NCBI RefSeq assembly: GCF_039536245.1
Contig: NZ_BAAAYN010000047.1
Location: forward strand, 140,105 to 204,104
Length of the DNA: 64,000 bases
Source: Cryptosporangium minutisporangium
Lineage (GTDB): Bacteria > Actinomycetota > Actinomycetes > Mycobacteriales > Cryptosporangiaceae
Direction: 5' to 3'
The notes under the pieces are model-generated. The model was not told where the DNA came from and did no database searches. It saw only the letters and a program-made list of their open reading frames with translations. Of the stretch, positions 39,265 to 48,806 are shown in pieces (within the stretch, counting starts at the first letter, position 1; the number at the start of each line of letters is the position of its first letter). Position numbers and translations under genes: made by a program.

Positions 39265-40029
39265 GTGAGCGACGAGGTGCAGGTCGAGCACGTCGACGGC
39301 GTAGCGGTCATCACGATCAACCGGCCGAAGGCACGGAACGCGGTCAACAACGCGGTGGCCGTGGGCATCGCTGCCGCACTCGACGAACTGGACGAGCGAG
39401 ACGACCTCACGATCGGAATCCTCACCGGAGCCGGTGGCACGTTCTGCGCGGGCATGGACCTCAAGGCGTTCGTCACCGGCGAGAACCCCAACGACGAGCG
39501 ACGCGGCTTCGGCGGCATCACGATGCTGCCGCCGCGAAAGCCGCTGATCGCCGCGGTGGAGGGCTGGGCCCTGGCCGGCGGCTGCGAGATCGCGCTCGCC
39601 TGTGACCTGATCGTCGCCGCCGAGGACGCGAAGTTCGGCATCCCCGAGGTCAAGCGCGGTCTGGTGGCGGCCGCCGGTGGCCTGGTGCGGCTCCCCCGCC
39701 GGATCCCGCCGGCGGTGGCGATGGAGCTCGCGCTCACCGGTGACCCGCTCACCGCCGCGGACGCCCACCGCCACGGCCTGGTCAACACGCTGACGCCGAG
39801 CGGCGGGGCGCTGGACGGCGCGAAGGCGATGGCCGCCCGGATCGCCGCGAACGGGCCGCTCGCGGTCGCCGCGTCCAAGCAGCTGATCGTGGAGTCGCAG
39901 GACTGGGCCGACGCCGACCTGTGGAAGAAGCAGGGCGCGATCGTCGGGCCGATCTTCGGCTCCGAGGACGCCCAGGAAGGCTCGCGGGCGTTCGCCGAGA
40001 AGCGTCCGCCGGTGTGGAAGGGTCGCTGA
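39265..40029 (+). CDS. Enoyl-CoA hydratase/isomerase (crotonase family)
   Basis: 254 residues. Oxyanion-hole motifs are [13 protein letters not shown] and [17 protein letters not shown]; the catalytic-Glu region reads [16 protein letters not shown], where Glu is retained at the first position. The GTG start has GGGAGG upstream. The C-terminus ([17 protein letters not shown]) is typical of mycobacterial EchA-type enzymes. The racemase/CoA-transferase-like gene follows 1 bp later, so the two are one operon, probably acting on a branched acyl-CoA. Confidence 0.92.
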   Translation: MSDEVQVEHVDGVAVITINRPKARNAVNNAVAVGIAAALDELDERDDLTIGILTGAGGTFCAGMDLKAFVTGENPNDERRGFGGITMLPPRKPLIAAVEGWALAGGCEIALACDLIVAAEDAKFGIPEVKRGLVAAAGGLVRLPRRIPPAVAMELALTGDPLTAADAHRHGLVNTLTPSGGALDGAKAMAARIAANGPLAVAASKQLIVESQDWADADLWKKQGAIVGPIFGSEDAQEGSRAFAEKRPPVWKGR

Positions 40030-40030
40030 C

Positions 40031-41125
40031 ATGCCGGGACCGCTCGCCGGGCTCAAGGTTCTCGAGCTGGCCGGCATCGGACCCGGGCCGCACGCGGCGA
40101 TGATCCTCGCCGACCTCGGCGCCGACGTCGTCCGGGTCGACCGCCCGGTGCCCGGGTTTGACCCGACCGTCGGCTCCTCCGACCAACTGCTGCGCGGACG
40201 CCGCTCGATCGCACTCAACCTCAAGGACCCCTCGGACAAGGCGCGCCTACTCGCGCTCGTGGAGAAGGCCGACGTCCTGGTCGAGGGGTACCGACCGGGC
40301 GTCACCGAGCGGCTCGGCCTCGGTCCGGACGACTGCGCCGCGGTCAACCCCCGGCTGATCTACGCCCGGATGACCGGATGGGGTCAGGACGGCCCCTGGG
40401 CGCGGACCGCCGGCCACGACATCAACTACATCTCGGTCACCGGCGCGCTGCACGCGATCGGCCGCAGCGGTGAGCGCCCGGTACCCCCGCTGAACTACGT
40501 CGGCGACTTCGGCGGCGGTTCGATGCTCGTCCTGGTCGGGATCCTCTCCGCGCTCTGGGAGCGGGAGCGGTCCGGACGGGGCCAGGTCGTCGACGCGGCG
40601 ATGGTGGACGGCGCCACGCTGCTCTCCCAGATGTTCTGGTCGTTCCGGGGCGCCGGTGTCTGGAGCGACGAGCGCGGCGCCAACCTGCTCGACGGCGGAG
40701 CACCCTGGTACGACACCTACGAGTGCGCGGACGGGCAGTACGTGGCCGTCGGCGCGCTGGAGCCGCAGTTCTGGGCGGCGCTGCTCACCGGGCTCGGCGT
40801 CGACGACCTGCCGTCCCGGGACGATCCGGGCAACTGGCCGGCGATCCGGAAGCGGTTCACCGAGGTGTTCGCCACGAAGACCCGCGACGAGTGGGCCGCG
40901 GTGTTCGACGGCACCGACGCGTGCGTCACGCCGGTGCTCACGTTCGCCGAGGCGTCCGCGCACCCGCACCTGGCCGCGCGGGACACGGTCGTCGACCTGA
41001 ACGGCGTCCCGCAGGCCGCGCCGGCGCCCCGGTTCTCCCGGACGCCGCCCGCCACGCCCGCGCCGCCCCCCGGAGCCGGTCAGCACACCGACGAGGTCGT
41101 CGACGACTGGCTCCGCACCGATTGA
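40031..41125 (+). CDS. Alpha-methylacyl-CoA racemase-like (CaiB/BaiF family III)
   Basis: 364 residues. The N-terminal [20 protein letters not shown] and [13 protein letters not shown], the [17 protein letters not shown] segment (catalytic His) and [11 protein letters not shown] (catalytic Asp) match AMACR/Mcr enzymes, which epimerise 2-methylacyl-CoA during breakdown of sterol side chains and branched fatty acids. Length is normal. Translation is effectively coupled to the crotonase gene (1-bp gap). It ends 1 bp from the convergent acetyltransferase gene. Confidence 0.92.
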   Translation: MPGPLAGLKVLELAGIGPGPHAAMILADLGADVVRVDRPVPGFDPTVGSSDQLLRGRRSIALNLKDPSDKARLLALVEKADVLVEGYRPGVTERLGLGPDDCAAVNPRLIYARMTGWGQDGPWARTAGHDINYISVTGALHAIGRSGERPVPPLNYVGDFGGGSMLVLVGILSALWERERSGRGQVVDAAMVDGATLLSQMFWSFRGAGVWSDERGANLLDGGAPWYDTYECADGQYVAVGALEPQFWAALLTGLGVDDLPSRDDPGNWPAIRKRFTEVFATKTRDEWAAVFDGTDACVTPVLTFAEASAHPHLAARDTVVDLNGVPQAAPAPRFSRTPPATPAPPPGAGQHTDEVVDDWLRTD

Positions 41126-41126
41126 C

Positions 41127-41876
41127 CTACGCGGCGCTGCGGTTGGTCCAGGGGAGATCGGGCAGCTCGATCCCGAATCGCTCGGCGAGCAGCCGCCGCT
41201 CCTCGGCCTCGTCGACCGTGCGATCCGGCTGCCCGGTCTCGCTGAACACACCGTTGACCAGCGAGATCCGGCCACCCGGCACGGACAGGACGGCCAGCCG
41301 CCTGGCGACGAACGGCGACGCGGGGTCGCTCTCCTGGTACCGGCACCGCGGCAGGAACTCCGCCAGCCGCCGCGGCGTCGGCCGCCAGGCCCAGCCGGTC
41401 TCGGCGTCCCGGCCGGGACGCCGCTCGTTGCTCCACCACAGGTCGCCGTCGCGGCAGATCTCCACCTCGCCGCCGCTCTGGGCGCTCACCCCGAGCGCGA
41501 GCGGCACCGGGTGCAGCCATCCGGCCCCGTTGCCGACGTCGGCGATCCAGGCGTCGTCCACGAGCAGGCGGGCGTGCTCGAAGTCCGGGCCGGGCGTCCG
41601 ATCGGGGTCGAGCGAGAACGCCGAGACCAGCGTCACCCGGTGCCCGAGCGCGGACAGCAGCGCCGCGAACAGCCCGTTGAGCTCGTAACAGAACCCGCCG
41701 CGCCGTCGGCCGACGACCTTCGCCGCGATCGCGTCCAGGTCCAGGTCGATCGGTATCCCGAGGTGGATGTCGTAGTCCTCGAACGGCACCGACAGGACGT
41801 GCGCCGCGTGCAGCTCCGCGAGCGAGTCCCCCCGGTGCGCACCGATCCGGGTCAGGTAGGCATCGACGTCGATCAC
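41127..41876 (-). CDS. nat: Arylamine N-acetyltransferase
   Basis: About 249 residues, slightly short for the family (about 275). The catalytic triad is visible: Cys63 in RRGGFCYELNGLF, His101 in FEHARLLV and Asp113 in IADVGNG; the substrate-side HVLSVPFEDYDIHLG is also conserved. It transfers acetyl or propionyl groups from CoA to arylamines or hydrazines. The GTG at 41876 overlaps the response-regulator stop (GTGA). In mycobacteria nat sits with cholesterol ring-degradation genes; here it is the third gene of a two-component operon. Confidence 0.9.
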   Translation of the reverse strand: MIDVDAYLTRIGAHRGDSLAELHAAHVLSVPFEDYDIHLGIPIDLDLDAIAAKVVGRRRGGFCYELNGLFAALLSALGHRVTLVSAFSLDPDRTPGPDFEHARLLVDDAWIADVGNGAGWLHPVPLALGVSAQSGGEVEICRDGDLWWSNERRPGRDAETGWAWRPTPRRLAEFLPRCRYQESDPASPFVARRLAVLSVPGGRISLVNGVFSETGQPDRTVDEAEERRLLAERFGIELPDLPWTNRSAA

Positions 41877-42571
41877 GACCTCCACTCTGCCCGAGCCGTG
41901 CCCGTCCAGGTGTACTCCAGCTCCGGACGCCCGGCACGGCCGTAGCGTGCCGCGCGGGTCACCAGGCCCGCGTCGGTGAGGTGCTCCAGGTAGCGTCGGG
42001 CGGTGATCCGGGACATCCCGAGGTCTTCGGCCAGCTCGCTCGCGGAGACCGGGGCGGCCGCGCTGCGAAGTGCGGTGGTCACCGCGTCGAGCGATTCGGG
42101 GCTCATCCCCTTGGGCAGGCCGGTCAGTCCCCGGCCGTGCAGCAGGGCGAGCGCGCGGTCGACCTCGTGCTGGCCGCTCAGCACGCCGCCGCCGGCCACC
42201 CGCGAACGGTACGCGGCGTACTGCTCCAGCTTCTCCGCGAACGTCCCGAACACGAACGGCTTGATCAGGTACTGGACGATGCCGAGCGAGACGGCCGAGC
42301 GGACGGTGTCCAGATCGCGGGCGGAGGTCACCGCGACGACGTCCGCCCGGTGGCCGGCCGCGCGCATCCGCCGGCAGACGTCCAAGCCGTGCAGGTCGGG
42401 CAGGTGCATGTCGAGCAGCACCAGGTCGATCGGTGCCCGGTTCATCCCACGGAGCGCGTCCGCGGCCGTGAGCGCCACCCCGGCGACCGTGAAGCCCGGG
42501 ACCCGCCGGACGTAGGCGGCGTGCGCGTCGGCCGCGATCGGGTCGTCCTCCACCACCAGCACCCTGATCAC
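41873..42571 (-). CDS. CitB/DcuR-type response regulator
   Basis: 232 residues. The receiver domain shows VLVVEDDPIAADAH, phospho-acceptor Asp in LVLLDMHLPDLHG, and the conserved Lys in YLIKPFVF. The C-terminal domain has the DcuR/CitB helix-turn-helix (PVSASELAEDLGMSRITARRYLEHL). The GTG start overlaps the kinase stop by 4 bp, and the stop overlaps nat. It would control the divergent dctA gene; the inverted repeat at 44159-44176 is the likely binding site. Confidence 0.93.
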   Translation of the reverse strand: MIRVLVVEDDPIAADAHAAYVRRVPGFTVAGVALTAADALRGMNRAPIDLVLLDMHLPDLHGLDVCRRMRAAGHRADVVAVTSARDLDTVRSAVSLGIVQYLIKPFVFGTFAEKLEQYAAYRSRVAGGGVLSGQHEVDRALALLHGRGLTGLPKGMSPESLDAVTTALRSAAAPVSASELAEDLGMSRITARRYLEHLTDAGLVTRAARYGRAGRPELEYTWTGTARAEWRS

Positions 42572-44121
42572 GACGGCACCCGGGCTCGCACCGGAAGCCG
42601 CACGGTGAACACCGCACCCCCGTCGCCGGTGACGTCGATCCGCCCGCCGCGCCGGTGCACGGTCTGACCCACCAGCGCCAGCCCGAGCCCTCGCCCGATC
42701 AGCCGCTCGTCAGTCTTCGTCGACCAGCCGCGCGCGAACGCCTGCTCGACCTGCGCGGCGTCGAGCCCGGTGCCCGAATCCGCCACCTGGAGCACCAGCT
42801 CCTCATCGTCCAGCCAGGCGCCGACCTCCACCCGCCGCGGCGGGGGCGCGGCCACCGCCGCGTCCACCGCGTTGTCGATCAGGTTGCCGACGATCGTGAC
42901 GAGGTCGCGAGGGTCGGCGACGCCGGGCGGTACCTGGGCGTCCGGGTCCAGCACCAGCTCGACGCCCCGCTCGGAGGCTTGCGCCACCTTGCCGAGCAGC
43001 AGCGCGACCAGCACCGGCTCCTCCACCGACTCGACGACCCGGTCGGCCAGCCGCTGGCTCAGTGCCAGCTCACCGGTGGCGAACTCCAGCGCCTCGGTCA
43101 CCCGCCCCAAGCCGATCAGCGACACCACGGTGTGCAGTCGGTTCGACGCCTCGTGCGCCGCCGACCGGAGCGACTCCGCGAAGCCGCGCACCGAGTCCAG
43201 CTCACCGGTGAGCGCTTGCAGGTCGGTGTGGTCCCGCAACGTGACGACGCTGCCGTCGCCCGCCGGTCGCTGGTTGACCACGAGGACCCGGTCGCCGGTC
43301 AGGTGGATCTCGTCGACCCGGGGTCCGCCGTCGCCGAGCATCGGCAACGTGTCGAGCCGACGTCCCACGACGTCGGTGGGGAGCGCGAGCAACCGGCGCG
43401 CCTCGTCGTTGACCAGCTGCACGCGGCCGTCCCGGTCCAGCAGCAGCAAGCCTTCGCCGACGGCGTGCAGCACCGCGTCGTAGTAGGCGTACATCCGGCT
43501 CAGCTCCCGCGGGCCCAGATCGTGGGTCTGCCGCCGGAGCCGCCGGTTGACCAGCCAGGTGCCGCCCGCCGCGAGCAGGAGCGCCAGCACGCCCGCGAGC
43601 GCCAGCGTCGGCAGCTGGCCCTGCAGGCTGCGGTCGATCGCGCTCCGGACGATGCCGACGGCGACCAGCCCTCGCACGGCGCCGTCGGCGATCACCGGCA
43701 CCACCGCACGCACCGACGGTCCGAGCGTGCCGGTGTAGGTCTCGGTGAACGCGTCGCCGCGCACCGCGTCGTCGATGTGGCCGAGGAACTTCTTCCCGAT
43801 CTGCGTCGCGTCCGGATGGCTGTACCGGATCCCGTCGGTGCTCATCACCACCACGAAGTCGGTGCCGGTGGCCCGGCGCACGCCTTCGGCGTGCGGCTGC
43901 AGCACGGTGCTCGGTGCGGGCAACGCCAAGGCGGTCCGGACGTCGGGCGTCGCCGCGACGGCGCGGGCGATCGCCAGCGCCCGGGTGGCCGCGCGCTCCT
44001 CGGTGGCGTGTTCCGCCTGCGCGATCGCGCCACCCAGCCCGGCCGCGACGACGACCGTCACCACCGCGATCTGCAGGGCGAGCAGCTGCCGGGCCAGGCT
44101 CCAATCCCGCGGACGTAACAC
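42568..44121 (-). CDS. CitA/DcuS-type sensor histidine kinase
   Basis: 517 residues from GTG 44121 (AAGGAAGG 9 bases upstream; a longer frame runs into the promoter region). A first transmembrane helix (LLALQIAVVTVVVAAGLGGA), a periplasmic PASp/sCache domain of about 125 residues with TDFVVVMSTDGIRYSHPD, a second helix (LALAGVLALLLAAGGTWLV), a cytoplasmic PAS domain (DAVLHAVGEGLLLLD), a DHp with His in SAAHEASNRLHTV, and the ATPase N box (NLIDNAVDA) and G box (GRGLGLALV). The layout is that of C4-dicarboxylate/citrate sensors. Confidence 0.94.
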   Translation of the reverse strand: MLRPRDWSLARQLLALQIAVVTVVVAAGLGGAIAQAEHATEERAATRALAIARAVAATPDVRTALALPAPSTVLQPHAEGVRRATGTDFVVVMSTDGIRYSHPDATQIGKKFLGHIDDAVRGDAFTETYTGTLGPSVRAVVPVIADGAVRGLVAVGIVRSAIDRSLQGQLPTLALAGVLALLLAAGGTWLVNRRLRRQTHDLGPRELSRMYAYYDAVLHAVGEGLLLLDRDGRVQLVNDEARRLLALPTDVVGRRLDTLPMLGDGGPRVDEIHLTGDRVLVVNQRPAGDGSVVTLRDHTDLQALTGELDSVRGFAESLRSAAHEASNRLHTVVSLIGLGRVTEALEFATGELALSQRLADRVVESVEEPVLVALLLGKVAQASERGVELVLDPDAQVPPGVADPRDLVTIVGNLIDNAVDAAVAAPPPRRVEVGAWLDDEELVLQVADSGTGLDAAQVEQAFARGWSTKTDERLIGRGLGLALVGQTVHRRGGRIDVTGDGGAVFTVRLPVRARVPS

Positions 44122-44158
44122 CAGCGCGACCTTCCTTCGATGATCGCAATGTACAGAA

Positions 44159-44176
44159 CAGTGACCGGTGTCACTG
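44159..44176. promoter_or_regulatory. Operator CAGTGAC-CGGT-GTCACTG upstream of dctA
   Basis: A perfect 7-bp inverted repeat in the divergent region between the kinase gene and dctA, 38 bp from the kinase start. It is well placed for autoregulation by the CitB/DcuR-type regulator. Confidence 0.55.
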
Positions 44177-44299
44177 ACGCCGAAATTCTGGGCATCCACC
44201 TACCTGAACGCTTTCGACCTCCGGCCTTCTCGGCGGTCGCCGGTCGAAATGGGTTCGCCTGCCGTGCCGTCGACGACATCGCGCAGAAAGAAGGGCCCC

Positions 44300-45724
44300 A
44301 TGTCCAGTACTGCTGCCCCACCCGGCAACACGCCCCCCGGTGACACCCCGCCCGGCGACACCCCTCCGGAGCAGACCCCGAAGCGTCGGGACCGCACGCA
44401 CTACCTCTACATCGCGGTCATCGTCGCGGTGGTCGCCGGCGCGATCGTCGGGCTCGTCGCGCCCGGCGTCGGCGTAGCGCTCAAACCCCTCGGAACCGGC
44501 TTCGTCAACCTGATCAAGATGATGATCGGCCCGGTCATCTTCTGCACGATCGTCCTGGGCATCGGGTCGATCCGCAGCGCGGCCAAGGTCGGCAAGGTCG
44601 GTGGCCTCGCACTCGGCTACTTCCTGGTGATGTCGACGTTCGCGCTGACGATCGGCTTGATCGTCGGCAACCTCCTCCAGCCGGGTTCCGGACTCGACCT
44701 CGAGGCCAACGCCGACGCCGGTAAGGACCTGGCCGCCGAGGGCGAGGGCGGAACCGTCGACTTCCTCCTCGGCATCATCCCCACCACGCTGATCTCCGCG
44801 CTGACCGAGGACTCGGTGCTCCAGGCGCTCTTCATCGCGCTGCTGGTCGGCTTCGCGATCCAGGCGATGGGGCGCACCGGCGAACCGATCCTGCGCACGA
44901 TCGGGTACTTCCAGAAGCTCGTCTTCCGGGTGCTCGCGATGATCATGTGGGTCGCGCCGATCGGTGCGTTCGGTGCGATCGCCGCCGTGGTCGGCGAGAC
45001 CGGCTGGGAGGCGCTGGCCGCCCTGCTCCAGGTGATGCTCGGCTTCTACGTCACGTGCGCGATCTTCGTGTTCGGCATCCTCGGGGCGCTGCTCTGGGTG
45101 GTCGCCAGGATCAACATCTTCTCGCTGCTGAGGTACCTGGCCCGCGAGTTCCTGCTGATCCTCTCGACGTCGTCGTCGGAGTCGGCGCTGCCGCGGCTGA
45201 TCGCCAAGATGGTGCACTTCGGCGTGGACCGGCCGGTCGTCGGCATCACGGTGCCGACCGGATACTCGTTCAACCTGGACGGCACCGCGATCTACCTGAC
45301 GATGGCGTCGCTGTTCATCGCCGACGCGCTGAACCAGCCGCTCTCGATCGGCGAGCAGATCGGGCTGCTGCTGTTCATGATCATCGCGTCGAAGGGCGCG
45401 GCGGGGGTCACCGGCGCCGGTCTCGCGACGCTCGCCGGCGGCCTGGCGTCGCACAAGCCCGCGCTGCTCGACGGCGTCGGCCTGATCGTCGGCATCGACC
45501 GGTTCATGTCCGAGGCCCGCGCGCTGACGAACTTCGCCGGCAACGCGGTGGCGACGATTCTGATCGGTGTCTGGACCGACAGCATCGACCGGGAGCAGGC
45601 ACGGCGGGTCCTCGCCGGGGAGTCGCCGTTCGACGAGACGACGATGCTCGACGACGACGACCACGGCGGACCGCGGCCCGACGAGAAGGAGCCGGCGCTC
45701 GTCGGCTCGGGCAGCAAGCCGTAG
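44300..45724 (+). CDS. dctA: C4-dicarboxylate:cation symporter (DAACS family)
   Basis: 474 residues. The family signatures are FVNLIKMMIGPVIFCTIV, the serine-rich re-entrant loop LSTSSSESALPRLI, VPTGYSFNLDGTAIYLTMA, and GLIVGIDRFMSEARALTNFAGNAVAT. It imports succinate, fumarate and malate with protons or Na+. ATG 44300 has GAAGGG upstream. The N-terminus carries an extra Pro-rich tract, PPGNTPPGDTPPGDTPPEQTP (7-27), encoded by a short 15-bp tandem repeat. Faces a CitA/CitB-type two-component system, the standard regulatory partner. A strong hairpin follows the stop. Confidence 0.95.
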   Translation: MSSTAAPPGNTPPGDTPPGDTPPEQTPKRRDRTHYLYIAVIVAVVAGAIVGLVAPGVGVALKPLGTGFVNLIKMMIGPVIFCTIVLGIGSIRSAAKVGKVGGLALGYFLVMSTFALTIGLIVGNLLQPGSGLDLEANADAGKDLAAEGEGGTVDFLLGIIPTTLISALTEDSVLQALFIALLVGFAIQAMGRTGEPILRTIGYFQKLVFRVLAMIMWVAPIGAFGAIAAVVGETGWEALAALLQVMLGFYVTCAIFVFGILGALLWVVARINIFSLLRYLAREFLLILSTSSSESALPRLIAKMVHFGVDRPVVGITVPTGYSFNLDGTAIYLTMASLFIADALNQPLSIGEQIGLLLFMIIASKGAAGVTGAGLATLAGGLASHKPALLDGVGLIVGIDRFMSEARALTNFAGNAVATILIGVWTDSIDREQARRVLAGESPFDETTMLDDDDHGGPRPDEKEPALVGSGSKP

Positions 45725-45729
45725 CGGCT

Positions 45730-45760
45730 CGGGTGGGGCGCCCTCGTCGCGCCCCACCCG
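45730..45760 (+). terminator. Hairpin terminator after dctA
   Basis: A perfect 12-bp stem (CGGGTGGGGCGC and complement) with a 7-nt loop begins 6 bp after the dctA stop. Confidence 0.8.
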
Positions 45761-45918
45761 GGCGGACGGCCGGTCCGCCGGTGCCGCCCCGTCAGCCACC
45801 GGCGGACCCCGCGGCCGTCCGCGCGCAGGACGCGTGGCACCCGGCCCAGGCGCACTCGCAGCTCAGTCGCCTGGTCCGGGTGCTCCGTGCGTGGCGGGGA
45901 GACAACTACGCTGGCGAC

Positions 45919-47187
45919 GTGTTCTCCGCGCGCTGCCGCCCGTCGCTCCGCGAGGAGGGCGAACACGTGGCACGCGTCCTGGGCACCGCCGTGCCCGCCG
46001 ACGACGCAGCGGCTCCGTGCGCGGTCGAGACGTGGTTCGGCTGGGGCCTGGCCGAGCTGACCGGCGCGCCGGACGGTCCCCCGACGGCTCCCGGCGCTCC
46101 GGTGACCGCGCGGGTCGGCGCGCTGCTCGACGCGCTGTCCCCGCTCGCGATCGACGCCGCGCACGTGCTGGCCGGGCGTGCCGCGCTGCACGGCTGGGCC
46201 CGCGCCGGGCGGACGTCGGCGAACGGCAGTTGCCGGCTCCTGGCGGCGGCCGACGGCTGGCTCGCGGTGAACCTGTCCCGCCCGACCGACCTCGACCTGC
46301 TTCCGGCCCTGCTCGAGGCCGAGGTCGACGGCGATCCCTGGGACGCCCTGGCCACGGCCGCCGCAGCCGCACCCGCCGCGACGCTGGCGGCACGCGCCCA
46401 GCTGCTCGGCATCCCCGCCGCCGTCCCGGGCAGCGCGACCGGTATCCCGCCGCTCCGGACGCACCACCTCGGCGGCTCGGCACCGGTCGGCGGCTCGTTC
46501 GTCGTGCTGGACTTCTCGGCGATGTGGGCCGGCCCGCTCTGCGTCCACGTGCTCGGCCGCGCCGGGGCGCAGGTGGTCAAGGTCGAGGACGTCCGGCGTC
46601 CGGACGGCGCCCGGTTCGGACCGCCGGAGTTCTACGCCGAGCTGCACGACGGGCACGCGAGCCTGGTCCTGGACTTCTCGACGCCGGAGGGGCGCGCCGC
46701 GCTCGCCGCGCTCGCCGCCGACGCCGACGTCGTCGTGGAGAGCAGCCGCCCGCGGGCCCTGCGTCGGCTCGGGCTGGTCGCCGAGGAGTGGCTCGCGGCC
46801 CGACCGGGCCGGACCTGGATCTCGATCACCGGATACGGCCGGGACGACCCGGAGCAGCGGGTGGCGTTCGGCGACGACGCGGCGGTGGCAGGCGGCCTGC
46901 TCGCGACCGCGCCGGACGGGACGCCGGTGTTCTGCGGTGACGCGATCGCCGATCCGCTGACCGGGCTGTACGCGGCCGCCGCCGCGCTGGCCTCCCGGCG
47001 AACCGGCGGCGGCCACCTGCTCGACGTCGCGATGGCCGGGGTCTGCGCGGACCTGAGCCGTCCGGGTGACGCCCCCGTGGTGGAGCACCCTCGCGACGCC
47101 GACGGCGTCCTCCGTCATCCGGGCGCCACGACGCCCGGCGGCGACCCTCACGACCGGGCCGGTGACGGGTGGGCGGCGCCGTGCTGA
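45919..47187 (+). CDS. CaiB/BaiF-type CoA-transferase family protein
   Basis: About 422 residues. From residue about 190 it shows the family III N-terminal pattern: FVVLDFSAMWAGPLCVHVLG then GAQVVKVEDVRRPDGAR, VLDFSTPEGRAAL, ADADVVVESSRPRALRRLGL and WISITGYGRDDPE. The first 190 residues contain a segment like the family's small domain, so the order looks permuted compared with the AMACR-like protein upstream. GTG 45919 follows TACGCT by 7 bases, suggesting a leaderless start; GTG 45880 is an alternative. It overlaps the amidohydrolase gene by 19 bp. CoA donor and acceptor unknown. Confidence 0.75.
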   Translation: MFSARCRPSLREEGEHVARVLGTAVPADDAAAPCAVETWFGWGLAELTGAPDGPPTAPGAPVTARVGALLDALSPLAIDAAHVLAGRAALHGWARAGRTSANGSCRLLAAADGWLAVNLSRPTDLDLLPALLEAEVDGDPWDALATAAAAAPAATLAARAQLLGIPAAVPGSATGIPPLRTHHLGGSAPVGGSFVVLDFSAMWAGPLCVHVLGRAGAQVVKVEDVRRPDGARFGPPEFYAELHDGHASLVLDFSTPEGRAALAALAADADVVVESSRPRALRRLGLVAEEWLAARPGRTWISITGYGRDDPEQRVAFGDDAAVAGGLLATAPDGTPVFCGDAIADPLTGLYAAAAALASRRTGGGHLLDVAMAGVCADLSRPGDAPVVEHPRDADGVLRHPGATTPGGDPHDRAGDGWAAPC

Positions 47188-48662
47188 TCCGGAACGCCGA
47201 AGTGGACGGCGTCGCGCGCGTCGACGTCCGCACCGACGGCGCCCGGATCACCGCAGTGGGCCCGGGGCTGGACCGGTCGCCGGACGAGGCCACGGTGGAC
47301 GCCCGCGGCGGCGCGTTGCTGCCCGGCCTGCACGACCACCACGTCCACCTCCGGGCCTGGGCGGCGACCCGCTGGTCGGTGCGGCTCGCGGTGGCCGACG
47401 GGCCGGACGACTTCGACCGGCGCGTCCGAGAGGCCGTCGCCGCCGCACCGCCGGACGTCTGGCTCCGCGGCATCGGCTGGCACGAGAGCACCGGCGGCCC
47501 GCTCGACCGGCACCGGCTGGACGCGTTGACCGGCTCGCGCCCGACCCGGATCCAGCACCGCACGGGTGTGCTCTGGGTGCTCAACAGCGCGGCGCTGGCG
47601 CTCACCGGAGCCGCGGGCAGCACGGCGGACGGCGTCGAGCGGGACGCGACCGGCGAGCCGACCGGGCGGCTCTGGCGGGCCGACGGGTGGCTGCGGGAGC
47701 GGACCGCGCCGTTGCGTGACCCGTTCCCGGAGGTGCTGGCCGACCTGGCCCGGCAGGCCGCGGCGTGGGGAGTGACACGCTGGACGGACGCCACCCCCGG
47801 CCGGGACCAGGCGGAGACGACCGCGTTGGCGGCCCTGTGGTCGAGCGGCCGGGGCGATTCCCCGGCTGGGACGAGTGCGCCGGCCGAGCGGGGCGCGGCC
47901 GACCCGGGCGCGGGTCGACCGGGCGCGGGTCGACCGGGCGCGGCTGGGGCGAGCGGGCTGCGGCTGCCGTGGCTCGTGCTGATGTCGCCCCCGGGCCTGA
48001 GCCTCCCGGCGGGTACCGCGGTGCGGCTCGGTCCGCAGAAGCTGATCCTCGATGACGCCACACTGCCCACCGTGGACGCGCTCGCCGCCACGATCGGCGA
48101 CAGCCACGCCACCGGATCCCCGGTCGCCGTGCACTGCGTCACCGCCGAGCAGCTGGTGACGCTCGTCGCCGCGATCGAGGAGGCCGGCGCCGTCCCCGGC
48201 GACCGCGTCGAGCACGCCGGGATCGTGCCGCCCGGGTACACCGCCCGGCTCGCCGCGTTGGGACTCGCGGTGGTGACCAACCCGGGCTTCCTCGCCGACC
48301 GCGGCGACGCCTACCAGCGGGACGTCCCGGCACCCGAGCGCGACTGGCTCTACCCGGTGCGCTCGCTGCGCGACGCGGGCGTTCGAGTCGCCGCCGCGAC
48401 CGACGCCCCGTTCGGGCCGCCCGACCCGTGGGTCGCGATCGCCGCCGCGAGAGACCGCCGGACGCCGGACGGCGACGTGCTCGGCCCGGACGAGCGAGTA
48501 CCGGCCTCGGTCGCGCTCGGCCTGTTCCTCGCCGACCCGGACCGTCCGGGGCACCAACGCCGGATCGCGCCCGGTCACCCGGCCGACCTCTGTCTGCTGC
48601 ACACCCCGCTCGCGACCGCCCTCGCGGCCCCATCGTCCGAGCACGTACGGACGACGCTCTAG
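47169..48662 (+). CDS. Amidohydrolase family 3 (metal-dependent hydrolase)
   Basis: 497 residues. The metal-binding HDHHVHLRA lies near residue 56, followed by an EHAGIVPP segment, a late acidic residue in AATDAPFGPPDPW, and the C-terminal beta-sandwich closing with IAPGHPADLCLLH, the order of YtcJ/amidohydrolase-3 proteins. Substrates are cyclic or linear amides and N-formyl compounds; the specific one is unknown. An insert of PGAGR repeats (about 245-260) interrupts the barrel. GTG 47169 overlaps the CoA-transferase gene; GTG 47181 is the alternative. Confidence 0.82.
   Translation: MGGAVLIRNAEVDGVARVDVRTDGARITAVGPGLDRSPDEATVDARGGALLPGLHDHHVHLRAWAATRWSVRLAVADGPDDFDRRVREAVAAAPPDVWLRGIGWHESTGGPLDRHRLDALTGSRPTRIQHRTGVLWVLNSAALALTGAAGSTADGVERDATGEPTGRLWRADGWLRERTAPLRDPFPEVLADLARQAAAWGVTRWTDATPGRDQAETTALAALWSSGRGDSPAGTSAPAERGAADPGAGRPGAGRPGAAGASGLRLPWLVLMSPPGLSLPAGTAVRLGPQKLILDDATLPTVDALAATIGDSHATGSPVAVHCVTAEQLVTLVAAIEEAGAVPGDRVEHAGIVPPGYTARLAALGLAVVTNPGFLADRGDAYQRDVPAPERDWLYPVRSLRDAGVRVAAATDAPFGPPDPWVAIAAARDRRTPDGDVLGPDERVPASVALGLFLADPDRPGHQRRIAPGHPADLCLLHTPLATALAAPSSEHVRTTL
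47904..47948 (+). repeat. Three tandem 15-bp units inside the amidohydrolase gene
   Basis: Units CCGGGCGCGGGTCGA at 47904 and 47919 are identical; the third at 47934 diverges in its last six bases. They encode PGAGR-PGAGR-PGAAG, keep the frame and look like a recent slippage expansion. Confidence 0.75.
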
Positions 48663-48696
48663 GACGTCGGGGCAGGCGCCGCGCGACCGAAGGGCG

Positions 48697-48804
48697 CTAC
48701 CAGGGGACCAGACCGTGGCGGTCGCGGAAGGTGCCGGTCGGAGCGTCGGCGCCGATCGTCGCGAGGGCCACGATCGCGTCGGTGCCCTCTTCGACGGTCT
48801 GCGG
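48697..48804 (-). pseudogene. C-terminal remnant of a short-chain dehydrogenase
   Basis: Minus-strand codons ending at the TAG at 48697-48699 read PQTVEEGTDAIVALATIGAD then APTGTFRDRHGLVPW. This is the last 36 residues of carbonyl-reductase-type SDRs (consensus ...EEGADTxVWLA...GPTGGFFRDR...PW). No upstream coding sequence of the gene remains. Confidence 0.55.
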
Positions 48805-48806
48805 AC

